Assembly: GCA_002402465.1 (NCBI GenBank) | Contig: DHFW01000043.1 | Location: 1-57,998, forward strand | Origin: Bacteroidales bacterium UBA4814 | Lineage (GTDB): Bacteria; Bacteroidota; Bacteroidia; Bacteroidales; UBA7960 | Direction: 5' to 3' | Length of the DNA stretch: 57,998 nucleotides | Shown here: in pieces, positions 45,295 through 53,800 of the stretch | How the letters are laid out: each line of letters opens with the position of its first letter | How positions within the stretch are numbered: the stretch's first letter is position 1 | The notes under the pieces: model-generated | Seen by the model: only the letters and a program-made list of their open reading frames with translations | Told to the model about the DNA's origin: nothing | The model's database searches: none | Translations under genes and position numbers: made by a program

Positions 45295-45302
45295 TATATT
45301 TG
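45295..45302 (+). promoter_or_regulatory. Bacteroidota -7 box before the HNH fragment
   Basis: TATATTTG, an exact TAnnTTTG match, about 80-90 bp before the HNH reading frame. Confidence 0.55.
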
Positions 45303-45383
45303 CAAGGAAACGATTAATAAAATGCTATGATGTTAGCGGGCATTGTAAGGAGAGTGCAGAAAAACACGAAATAATATTGAATA

Positions 45384-45689
45384 TTGAATGTGGCAAAACA
45401 AAAAATTGAAACAGTAAGAGAGCTCATTTATTACTCATATGCAAACCTAGCAATGGCTCACACTGCTGTTGATAAGAAACAAGAAAAATATGGGACTTTC
45501 AATTATATGATTAGAGCCAAGCTTTTCAAAGGACTCAAAGAAGGCATTATGAATATGCGGACAATATTTGACGATGAGAAAATTAAACTTCAGACAGGTC
45601 AAATTTGCAACTATTGTGGTTCGACAGAGAAATTAGCATTAGACCATATCTTAGGGCCCCACTACCCGAGGCAACCACGGAGTGGTTGA
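45384..45689 (+). pseudogene. Truncated HNH endonuclease-like gene
   Basis: The 101-residue frame encodes an N-terminal helical region and then ICNYCGSTEKLALDHI, the first zinc-knuckle half (CxxC) and the D-H of an HNH nuclease. Homology-like text ends at about 45651; the second CxxC and the N-H part are missing and the remaining residues (GPHYPRQPRSG) are encoded by a palindrome cluster. The gene was cut at its 3' end by that sequence. A TTG (45384) or GTG (45390) start is possible. Confidence 0.75.
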
Positions 45690-45801
45690 ATTTTCTAACT
45701 AGATTCTGGTTTATTCAACTCCTTCGGAGTTGCTGAGTTAGGCGGTCGCTGTTTACCACAGGTTGCACCTGTGGTTATTCACATTTAAGCCCTGCGGGCT
45801 T
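45672..45801. repeat. Cluster of four short perfect palindromes
   Basis: CAACCAC-gga-GTGGTTG (45672-45688), CAACTCC-ttc-GGAGTTG (45716-45732), ACCACAGGT-tgc-ACCTGTGGT (45755-45775) and AAGCCC-tgc-GGGCTT (45787-45801). All have three-base loops but different arms, and each has a GAAT or ATTCA-type text on one side. A fifth, AAATCCC-ttc-GGGATTT, lies at 46146-46162. Such heterogeneous hairpin strings recur in Bacteroidota genomes. Confidence 0.8.
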
Positions 45802-46311
45802 GGCCCTGGGGCAATAAACTCCGGTATGGGTGGCACAAGATTAAACGGTTTGAGTGGCACAATATGGCCGGTATATCCACAAAGTGGGTCAGTTTGATTT
45901 GAAGCAAAATAATTAAGTGCCTTCAGCCTCAAAGGTGTTGCCTTATCAATTAATTACCTGCGGAGAGCTGAACTTTAAATTTTGTATCTGGCGGCAGCTT
46001 AAAAAAGAAACTAACAATGCTGAAAGTTATGAGTCTCCCCCAGACCCCCTCATTGAACAAAACAATTAACTTTGAAGAAAAAACTGTCCGAAGACATTAG
46101 ACTACTTCACTATTACCCCGCATGCAATACGGGTTAAATCAAATTAAATCCCTTCGGGATTTCGTCCTGCAAAGCGAGACTGCCTGTGCTTGGCAACGGG
46201 TCGGTCGGTAAACTTGCACCCGGGACTGATCAATCTGTAAGCATTCCCTTTTTTCTTCCCCTACATTATCGGAAATGGCTATTTTTGGGTTTTGAATATT
46301 AGTAATCTAAA
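45802..46311. other. Noncoding segment with possible IS21-like end
   Basis: No gene is visible. GTGGCACAA occurs twice (45829-45837 and 45854-45862), 25 bp apart, followed by CCGGTATA; repeated motifs of this kind are found at IS21-type ends, so this may be a remnant. The rest is unassigned, with a hairpin at 46146-46162 and the promoter of the PfpI-like gene at 46280-46287. Confidence 0.4.
46280..46287 (+). promoter_or_regulatory. Bacteroidota -7 box of the PfpI-like gene
   Basis: TATTTTTG, an exact TAnnTTTG match, 24 bp before the start codon. Confidence 0.6.
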
Positions 46312-46905
46312 ATGAAAACCATCGGCATCCTTTTGTTTGATGATGTGGAATTGCTCGATTTTGCCGGGCCGTACGAGGTTTTTTCGGTGGCCAATGAGTT
46401 GAATGATTGCGGGCTTTTCAATGTTTTCACCATTTCAGAGACAGGTCAGGCCATAGAGTCGGTGCATGGCATGAAGGTGTTGCCCGATTTTGCAATCAGC
46501 AACTGCCCCGGCATTGATATTTTGCTGATCCCTGGTGGAAATGGAACCAGAAAATTGATCGTCAATGCCTTGTTGATGGAGTGGATACTGGCCACCAGCG
46601 AAAAAACAGAAATCACCTTTTCGGTCTGTTCGGGTGCCAGGGTGCTTGCCAAACTGGGCCTGCTCGACAACAAGGAGTTTGCAACCCACCACTTGGTCGT
46701 TGACGATGTGCTGAGCCTTACCAGCGGGGGACGCATCAACACTGAAAAACGCTTTGTGGATAATGGCAAGATAATGACCTCGGCCGGAATCAGCGCAGGC
46801 ATTGATCTTGCACTGCATATTGTGGAAAAGCTCTGCGGGCCCCTTGTCAGGGAAAACACCCGCGCCTATATGGAATACAATTGCAAGCCAATCATCGGGG
46901 CATAA
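46312..46905 (+). CDS. DJ-1/PfpI family protein
   Basis: Class I glutamine-amidotransferase-like fold, 197 residues, of the subgroup found in isonitrile hydratase and in the sensor half of some AraC regulators. It begins IGILLFDDVELLDFAGPYEV, has LLIPGGNG and the nucleophile elbow FSVCSGARVLAKLG with the conserved Cys, then ATHHLVVDDV and SAGISAGIDLALHIVE. Reaction unknown. An AraC-type regulator starts 11 bp downstream, so the two are probably cotranscribed and functionally linked. Confidence 0.9.
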   Translation: MKTIGILLFDDVELLDFAGPYEVFSVANELNDCGLFNVFTISETGQAIESVHGMKVLPDFAISNCPGIDILLIPGGNGTRKLIVNALLMEWILATSEKTEITFSVCSGARVLAKLGLLDNKEFATHHLVVDDVLSLTSGGRINTEKRFVDNGKIMTSAGISAGIDLALHIVEKLCGPLVRENTRAYMEYNCKPIIGA

Positions 46906-46916
46906 AATAGAAAAAA

Positions 46917-48047
46917 ATGAGTTACATTTTTTTAATAGCTGCTTTCAATTTATTGTTTTTTGCGGTTTTGCTTTTGCAAAAGAAACCAAGAGCACTTCAT
47001 GACAAAATTCTTTTCTATTGGATGGTTTATCTGGGCTTATTTACGGCATTGTATACTTTTTCAAATCATGAACTTTTTGCCCAAATCAAACACATTTCGA
47101 GTTTTATCATTTCGCTGTTTTTACTCCATGGCCCATTTTTATTTTTATATGTTGACTCCTTGACATCAGGCAGAAGAAAATTCTCACCAAGGAGTTTAAC
47201 CCATTTTGTTCCCTTTTCTTTCTTTTTCATTTACCTGGTCATCGCTGGCTGGTTTCCCCAATATTCTGAAAAAATCAGGATGGACCACGTGGCAATTGGC
47301 GTGGAGCTACCCCTGGTTTTCGTGGTTTTTCTTATTATTACGGCAATATCAGGGCCGGTGTACTTTTGGGTCACTTTCAGGAAAATCAATAAAATCAGAA
47401 AAAGTATCCTGAATAATTACTCTACCACAAAAGATATTAACCTTGAGTGGCTCAAAACGTTGATTTACATTTTCGGGTTGATCTGGTCTGCCCTGATCAT
47501 TACAGCGGTCATTCACCATGTGTTTCATTACTTTTCAATGACCTTTTGCACAGATGGGCTTTTCCTTTCCCTTTCTGCTTTTATTATTCTTGTCGGATTT
47601 TTTGGCTTACGCCAGAAAGAAATCTTTACCCGGTTTCAGGAGCCAGACCTTGAGTTTGTCACTGACCCGAAAGTGAAATATCAGAACATTCCTTTAAGCG
47701 AGACGGAGATGGCCGATTATATTGCCAAAATAAATGGAATAATGGAGCAAAAGAAGCCTTATTTGGATCCTGAACTGACACTTCCGGCCCTTGCAGCACT
47801 AATTGATATCCCGTCCTATCAACTTTCAAGGGTAATAAACGAAAAATTTGGCCGCAATTTCTTCGACTTCATTAATGGCTACAGGGTTAACGAAGTGAAG
47901 GAAAAGATAAACGATCCTGCTTTTCAAAACCTGTCAATACTTGGGATTGCTTTTGAATGCGGTTTTAACTCAAAGTCGGCTTTCAACCGGATTTTTAAAA
48001 AGATGACCGGTCTCACTCCCAGCGAGTACAAAAAATCCGGTGAATAA
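46917..48047 (+). CDS. Membrane-bound AraC-family regulator
   Basis: A 376-residue transcription regulator with an N-terminal membrane domain of about seven helices (about 3-235) and a cytoplasmic AraC DNA-binding domain (about 270-374). That domain carries the first helix-turn-helix in ALIDIPSYQLSRVINEKFG and the second in LSILGIAFECGFNSKSAFNR, ending GLTPSEYKKSG. This layout is common in Bacteroidota and suggests a membrane signal. It directly follows the PfpI-like gene. Confidence 0.92.
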   Translation: MSYIFLIAAFNLLFFAVLLLQKKPRALHDKILFYWMVYLGLFTALYTFSNHELFAQIKHISSFIISLFLLHGPFLFLYVDSLTSGRRKFSPRSLTHFVPFSFFFIYLVIAGWFPQYSEKIRMDHVAIGVELPLVFVVFLIITAISGPVYFWVTFRKINKIRKSILNNYSTTKDINLEWLKTLIYIFGLIWSALIITAVIHHVFHYFSMTFCTDGLFLSLSAFIILVGFFGLRQKEIFTRFQEPDLEFVTDPKVKYQNIPLSETEMADYIAKINGIMEQKKPYLDPELTLPALAALIDIPSYQLSRVINEKFGRNFFDFINGYRVNEVKEKINDPAFQNLSILGIAFECGFNSKSAFNRIFKKMTGLTPSEYKKSGE

Positions 48048-48139
48048 TTTTGTAAGTGCCACTTTCTGAATCCGGACTTGTTTTTTGTGAAAAGAAGTGC
48101 CAACCTATAAGGCAGGTCGCATAACCGAAGATTCCGCAA

Positions 48140-48147
48140 TACTTTTG
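48140..48147 (+). promoter_or_regulatory. Bacteroidota -7 box of the DUF6448-like gene
   Basis: TACTTTTG, an exact TAnnTTTG match, 38 bp before the start codon. Its presence suggests the gene is transcribed apart from the AraC gene. Confidence 0.6.
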
Positions 48148-48185
48148 TTTCGAACTGAATTATTAACCAAAAAAAAAATAATGTC

Positions 48186-48842
48186 ATGGAAACAAAAGAA
48201 AAAAATTCTGTAAAAAACGAGGAAAGAAAAGCAAGAATAAAAAAAATGAGCCTGCTGTTAAAACCAGCGCTAATTATGGGTTTTATTTTTGGTTTTTTGT
48301 TTTTTCTTCCACATACAACCCTTGCCCATTGCGACTCGTATGATGGCCCGGTTATTAAGGACGCATACAAGGCACTGGAAAGCAACAATGTAAACCTTGT
48401 GCTGAAATGGATTGCACCAGATCAGGAGCAGGAAATCATCTCCCTTTTTAACAAGACTTACAACCTAAAAACCGGAGATAACGAAATTTACCAGATTGTT
48501 GAAAAGCATTTTCTTGAAACGCTGGTCAGGCTTCATAGGGAAACCGAGGGAGCCCCTTATACTGGGTTAAAACCCGTCGGGACAACTAAAATGATCGTTG
48601 TTTTAAGCGACAAGGCTGTCGAAACTCAAAGCGTGGATGACTTGGTTGGCAAGTTGAATGCCCATATTGAGAAAGTTGTTAGGGAGAAGTTCAACCTGGT
48701 TGCCTCCTTGTATGATGTTAAGGATGAATCAGTTGAAAAGGGCCGTGAGTATGTTAATGCCTATGTGGATTACACTCATACCCTTGAAGCCATACATGAT
48801 ATTCTGGAGCATGGTGGCGGTCATTCAGCTCATCAGCATTAA
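48186..48842 (+). CDS. Secreted DUF6448-like protein
   Basis: A 218-residue exported protein of unknown function. A charged Lys-rich stretch precedes a hydrophobic signal (ALIMGFIFGFLFFLPHTTLA). The mature part begins HCDSYDGPVIKDAYKALES, the start typical of the DUF6448 family, and is mainly helical. The C-terminal end is His-rich (HGGGHSAHQH), which with the N-terminal HCD suggests metal binding. An ATG 20 codons in (MSLLLKP) is an alternative start closer to the signal helix. The AraC regulator upstream may control it. Confidence 0.82.
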   Translation: METKEKNSVKNEERKARIKKMSLLLKPALIMGFIFGFLFFLPHTTLAHCDSYDGPVIKDAYKALESNNVNLVLKWIAPDQEQEIISLFNKTYNLKTGDNEIYQIVEKHFLETLVRLHRETEGAPYTGLKPVGTTKMIVVLSDKAVETQSVDDLVGKLNAHIEKVVREKFNLVASLYDVKDESVEKGREYVNAYVDYTHTLEAIHDILEHGGGHSAHQH

Positions 48843-49147
48843 GCCTGCAACAGGGTACGGATGAGGCTTTAAGATTCATTTGTTTGGCAATTGCTGGGTT
48901 GGGCATTGGGCCTAAATTGAATCAACTATTTTCAGGCTTTCCGGCAAAAGTTTTCACATTCTACGAAACGGCATAATTACCAAAGAAGAGATCGAGGCCA
49001 TAACAGCTTTTAATAATACCAACAGAATAAAAGTCATTTTGGCCCCGGCACTGAAAAACCCCTGAAAATTCTTAATTTAGCCCTTTGGCCGGTCAGAAAT
49101 AATACGACTGGATTGGAATTGTATAAATCATTGAAAATAATTGACCT
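48843..49147 (+). other. Gap with a short orphan coding remnant
   Basis: No complete gene. One plus-strand frame is open from 48916 to a stop at 49063-49065 and reads like the tail of a protein (NGIITKEEIEAITAFNN, then IKVILAPALKNP), with no start codon. It may be the 3' end of a lost gene; no family is recognised. The tpiA start follows after 82 bp. Confidence 0.35.
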
Positions 49148-49921
49148 ATGCGAAAGAAGATTGTTGCCGGAAACTGGAAAATGAATCTTGACCTTGAAAG
49201 CGGCCGCAAGCTGGCCACTGAAATTTGTGCTATGATTAAGGAAAAACCACTCAGTGAACTGCCGGGCAACCCGGAAGTAGCATTCTTTCCACCCTTTGTG
49301 TTCATAACGGAGGTGCTGAAAGCTATCGAAGGTACCGTGGGGGTATCGGTGGGCTCTCAAAACATACACCATCTCGAAAAGGGCGCATACACTGGCGAAG
49401 TTGCAGCCGTCATGGTGAAATCGTGCGGGGCCACACACACGCTGATTGGCCACAGCGAGCGCCGGGCTTACTTCCACGAGGACGATGCCTTGCTGGCAAA
49501 AAAAGTGGAACAGGCGCTCCATAGCGGACTAACTCCGGTTTTCTGCTGCGGCGAGCTGCTGCCCGAGCGCGAAGCCGGCAATCACTTTAAGGTGGTAAAA
49601 GAACAGATCGAAAAGGGACTGTTTTGGCTCGAAAAAGAACAATTCCAAAAAGTGGTGATTGCCTACGAGCCCGTTTGGGCCATTGGAACCGGCGTAACGG
49701 CCAGCCCCGAGCAGGCCCAGGAAATGCATGCCTTTATTCGCCAGATCATGGCCGAAAAATACGGTAAAGAAACCTCCGAAAACGTTTCGGTTCTTTACGG
49801 GGGCAGCTGCAATGCCCAGAATGCCAAAGAGCTGTTCTCGCAGCCCGATGTGGATGGCGGCCTGATAGGCGGCGCCTCGCTTAAGGCAGCCGACTTTTTT
49901 GCCATTATCAGTTCTTTCTAA
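49148..49921 (+). CDS. tpiA: Triosephosphate isomerase
   Basis: Interconverts dihydroxyacetone phosphate and glyceraldehyde 3-phosphate in glycolysis and gluconeogenesis. 257 residues with all family marks: GNWKMN (Asn, Lys), HTLIGHSERR with the electrophilic His, AYEPVWAIGTG with the catalytic Glu and flexible loop, and LYGGSCNAQNA and GLIGGASLK phosphate loops. It is the first of four genes with close spacing (tpiA-prmA-large secreted protein-plsY). Confidence 0.98.
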   Translation: MRKKIVAGNWKMNLDLESGRKLATEICAMIKEKPLSELPGNPEVAFFPPFVFITEVLKAIEGTVGVSVGSQNIHHLEKGAYTGEVAAVMVKSCGATHTLIGHSERRAYFHEDDALLAKKVEQALHSGLTPVFCCGELLPEREAGNHFKVVKEQIEKGLFWLEKEQFQKVVIAYEPVWAIGTGVTASPEQAQEMHAFIRQIMAEKYGKETSENVSVLYGGSCNAQNAKELFSQPDVDGGLIGGASLKAADFFAIISSF

Positions 49922-49932
49922 AGCTAATAAGA

Positions 49933-50778
49933 ATGAGCAGTCTCGATTATGTGGAGCTGACCTGCAGGCTTCAACCCGTTCAGCCATGGAGCGATATTTT
50001 TATTGCCGAACTGGCAGATATTGGTTTCGAAAGTTTTGAAGAAACCGATTTTGGCTTCAAGGCCTATATCGGAGCGGCCGATTTCAATGAGGAGCTTATG
50101 AAAGCCGTCCTTTCCCCGCAGGGGAGCCAGGCTAAGCCCGAAGTGGAATTCGAGTTCAAAAAGATCGACGGTAAAAACTGGAACCAGGTGTGGGAAAGTA
50201 ATTTTGAGCCGGTGCTTATTGGCAACGCCTGCTACGTGCGGGCGCCATTTCATCCGGCCCGGCCCGATGTAGAGATGGAGTTTGTGATAGAGCCCAAGAT
50301 GTCGTTTGGCACCGGCCATCACGAAACTACCTCGCTTATGGTGGAATGGCTCCTCGAAGAATCCTTTGAGGATAAGTCGGTGCTCGACATGGGCTGCGGC
50401 ACCGGTCTGCTGGCCATTATGGCAGCACGCAAAGGTGCCAGGCCCGTCACGGCCATCGACAACTACATTTATGCCTACGAAAACACCATTGAAAATGCCC
50501 AACGCAACAACACCCAATGGATTAACGTTCTTCATGGCGATGCTACTCTGCTGGGAAATGAGACCTATGATGTGATTATTGCCAACATCACCAAAAACGT
50601 GCTTTTGCAGGATATGGAAAAATATGTTTCGGTGCTCAACCCCGGCGGAGTGCTGTTGCTCAGCGGATTTCTTGAAAAGGACTGGAACGACATGGTGTAT
50701 TGTGTCGAGCACCTGGGGCTGACTTTTGTTGGTGAGAAAAAGAAGAAAGACTGGCTGGCGCTCAGGTTCGTGAAATAA
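49933..50778 (+). CDS. prmA: Ribosomal protein L11 methyltransferase
   Basis: SAM-dependent methylation of ribosomal protein L11. 281 residues: an N-terminal substrate-recognition domain (to about 95) and a Rossmann domain with MSFGTGHHETTSLM, VLDMGCGTGLLAIMAARKGA (SAM-binding) and VIIANITKNVLL, the PrmA NxxN-like motif. It starts 11 bp after tpiA and is followed by the large secreted-protein gene after 23 bp. Confidence 0.95.
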   Translation: MSSLDYVELTCRLQPVQPWSDIFIAELADIGFESFEETDFGFKAYIGAADFNEELMKAVLSPQGSQAKPEVEFEFKKIDGKNWNQVWESNFEPVLIGNACYVRAPFHPARPDVEMEFVIEPKMSFGTGHHETTSLMVEWLLEESFEDKSVLDMGCGTGLLAIMAARKGARPVTAIDNYIYAYENTIENAQRNNTQWINVLHGDATLLGNETYDVIIANITKNVLLQDMEKYVSVLNPGGVLLLSGFLEKDWNDMVYCVEHLGLTFVGEKKKKDWLALRFVK

Positions 50779-50801
50779 AGCTTTTTTACAAAACCCTGCT
50801 T

Positions 50802-53800
50802 ATGATCCGGCGTTTTTTTTCTGGCCTTTTGTTGTCTTTTGTCGTGCTGCTGGCAGCTGCCCAGGAGCAAGTCCCCGAAAGGGAACTTAAACCTTTTCCG
50901 CCTGAAATAAGGGAGGCTTTCGCCACCCTCGACCGTAGCCTGCGGCCCGCTGCCGAAGCCCTGGCAGACAGCGTACAGTTGGTATGGGATGGGGGCGGAT
51001 TTTCAGAAAGCCAAAAAGATACCATTATGGGTGCGATTGGAAGGTTGCTGGGCGGCCGTTTCAGCCTGCAGCCCGACCTGGAGAACTACCTTCGTGTGAT
51101 TGTTTATATCAGCGCACAGCCCGACACACACCGCCTCTTTGCTCGCTGGCACGAGGCATTGGCCTTTTCCATGCAAAACCACACGCCCACGCGTACCTCT
51201 GAATTTATGCAGCGTTCAAGGCTGTTATTTTTAGAAAACACCCTTTTTCGCTCAGGAGCAGTGAGGTGGAAGGTGCGCAACAGCAGGCCTTTGTTCGATT
51301 TCCGCAATAACGAATCTGTTGTTAATGTAAACGGAGCCGACCTTATCTGCCTGGCATATGCTGACAGCAGTGTGATTTACAACACTTCAGGGCAAGCTAT
51401 TCTTGACAAAAATGCCTGGAAAGGACAAGGAGGGAAGTTAACCTGGCACAGAACCTTCTTAGACCCCGAAAAGGTATTTGCTCAGCTAAAAGGCTATGAA
51501 ATCGACCTGACCAAGGCCATATATGAAGCCGATTCGGTTACATTTTATCATCTCGACTTTTTCGAACAGCCCCTGCAGGGCAGAATCAGCGAGAGGGTAG
51601 TGGCGGAGTTCAAACCGGAAGATGCCAATTACCCTGTCTTTGAGTCTTATCAGAGCGCACATGTAATCCGCAACGTTTTTCCCGGTATTCATTATTATGG
51701 TGGTTTTGTGCTTCAGGGATCAAAAGTGCAGGGCGCTGGCACCACCGACGACGCGGCTCTTATTGAAGTGTTTCGTGGCGAGGAAAAAATGATTTCGGCC
51801 CGGGCAAAAAACTTTGTGATACGGCCCGACCGTATTTTGTCCGATAAGGCATCCTTTACTTTTTTTCTCGGAAGAGACTCTATCTGGCATCCCGGGCTCA
51901 GTCTGCGCTATCTGCACGAACAGCGCGAGCTGTCGGCCATGCGCGACGAACGCGGACTCTCCAGGGCGCCTTTCTTTAACACTTACCACCGCCTCGACAT
52001 GTACTGCGAGGCCATGTACTGGAAAACTGACTCAGCCTTTATGACCTTTCAGATGGTGAGAGGGGTGGGGCAGCCCCGGGAAGCCATCTTTGAATCGCAC
52101 GACTTTTTCAGCCAGATGCGCTACCACCGTGTGCAGGGCATCGATGATGTAAACCCCCTGTCGAGGCTTGCAGGATTTGCTCGTATGATCGGCACACAAC
52201 AGTTTTATCTGGGAGAATACAGCCGCTACGTTCGGCGCGAAACATCGGCAGTAAAACAGGAACTTTTCAACTTGTCATTCCAGGGATTTATTCAGTTTGA
52301 GGAAGAGGAAGGTCTCATCACCCTCAACGAACGCTTGTATCACTACATTGCAGCCAATGCTCGCCTGGCTGACCATGACGTGATTCAGATCAGGTCGCTG
52401 GCCCCGGTAAACGCCCGCCTGGATATTGAAAGCTTTGAGCTGGAACTAATGGGCGTGGAGCGAATACCCCTGAGCACCGCCCGAAACGTGGTCATTTATC
52501 CCAACGAACAAAAAGTGTCGATGCAGGCCAACAGAAATATGGCTTTCGATGGGCGTGTGGAGTCTGGTTTATTTAATTTTTATGGGAAGGAATTCTTTTT
52601 TGAATACCAGGAATTTAAGATTAGTATGGTGAATTCCGACTCACTGAGCTTTAGTGTACGTTCGTTTGAACCTGATAGCCGCGGGCGCTATGAGTATGTG
52701 AAAGTGAAAAATGTGCTCGAGTCAGTCAATGGGGAACTGCTGGTTGACCACCCCTCCAACAAGTCGGGCCGCCAGCCTTTTGAGCGTTATCCCACTTTTT
52801 CGAGCACCAACGAGTCATTTGTATTTTTCGACAGCGAAGGGACCCATAGCGGGGCTTACGAACGCGACAGCATCTATTTCAAGATTTTGCCCTTCACCAT
52901 CGACAGCCTCGACCATGCCTCCACCGACAATATCGCTTTCGGCGGGGTGTTTTACTCAAATGACATTCTGCCAGAGCTTGAGGATTACCTGACCGTGCAG
53001 CGCGACTATTCCCTGGGTTTCAGTGCCGTTACGCCTGCTGGAGGGGTGCCCGTATATCGCGGGCTGGCTAACTACTCGGGGCCAGTGACCATGAGTGGCG
53101 AAGGCCTGGTAACCAGCGGCCGTTTCGACTATCTCAGCTCGGTAATCGAGGCCGAAAAGCTGGTGCTGTTGCCCGACGAGGCCGTGGGATTGGTTAGGAA
53201 CTTTGAGCTGGCCGCAGGTGGGGAGGCCGACTATCCGGCCATAAAGGCTGAAATGGTGCAGGTTTCGCTGCGCCCGGACGAAAATACCATGCGTATTTCT
53301 CACACCGATGAAGCCATTGTTTTTTATGATGGCAAGGCAGGCTTCAGGGGCGATATTACGCTTACACCCACCAGCCTCTCAGGGTCAGGGGAGCTGGAGG
53401 TACAGCAGGCTGCCATTCAGGCCGGCGACTTTATTTTCAAGCAAAACAATCTGGTGAGTCAGCGTTCCGATATGGAAGTTAGAGCCCCTAGCGGAAGACA
53501 GGCTTTTGTGCACCGCGATTTCTCTGCCGAAATGGACATGGAAAACCTCACCGGAACCTTCAGACCGGCTGACAAAGATGCCAATATTTCTTTCCCTGCC
53601 ATTAATTTGCTGGCTCAAAGCTACGACTATGATTGGGATATTGAAGCCGGGCTGATTGACCTGAGATCGGCGGGTCGTGCCGATTTGCCGGCATTTGGTG
53701 CCATGTCGCAGGAAGAATTGCTTGATGTGGACTTTTCGGGCTACGAAATGATTTTCACCGACCGGCAGAAAGACTCCCTGCGGTTTTTTGCCCCTGCCGT

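Larger units (their letters stand above)
44967..45383. other. Noncoding segment with an 11-bp-period array and a promoter
   Basis: No gene is visible. It holds the inverted array at 45037-45125, an A/T-rich stretch, a -7 box at 45295-45302 and, at about 45331-45362, the text GTTAGCGGGCATTGTAAGGA just before the truncated HNH gene. That text resembles 5' elements that I recall before orphan genes in other Bacteroidota, but this is unverified. Confidence 0.6.

Noticed and set aside
45672..45801. CRISPR or attC site
   Set aside because: Arms differ between units and there is no constant repeat; no GTTRRRY/RYYYAAC pair and no integrase was seen.
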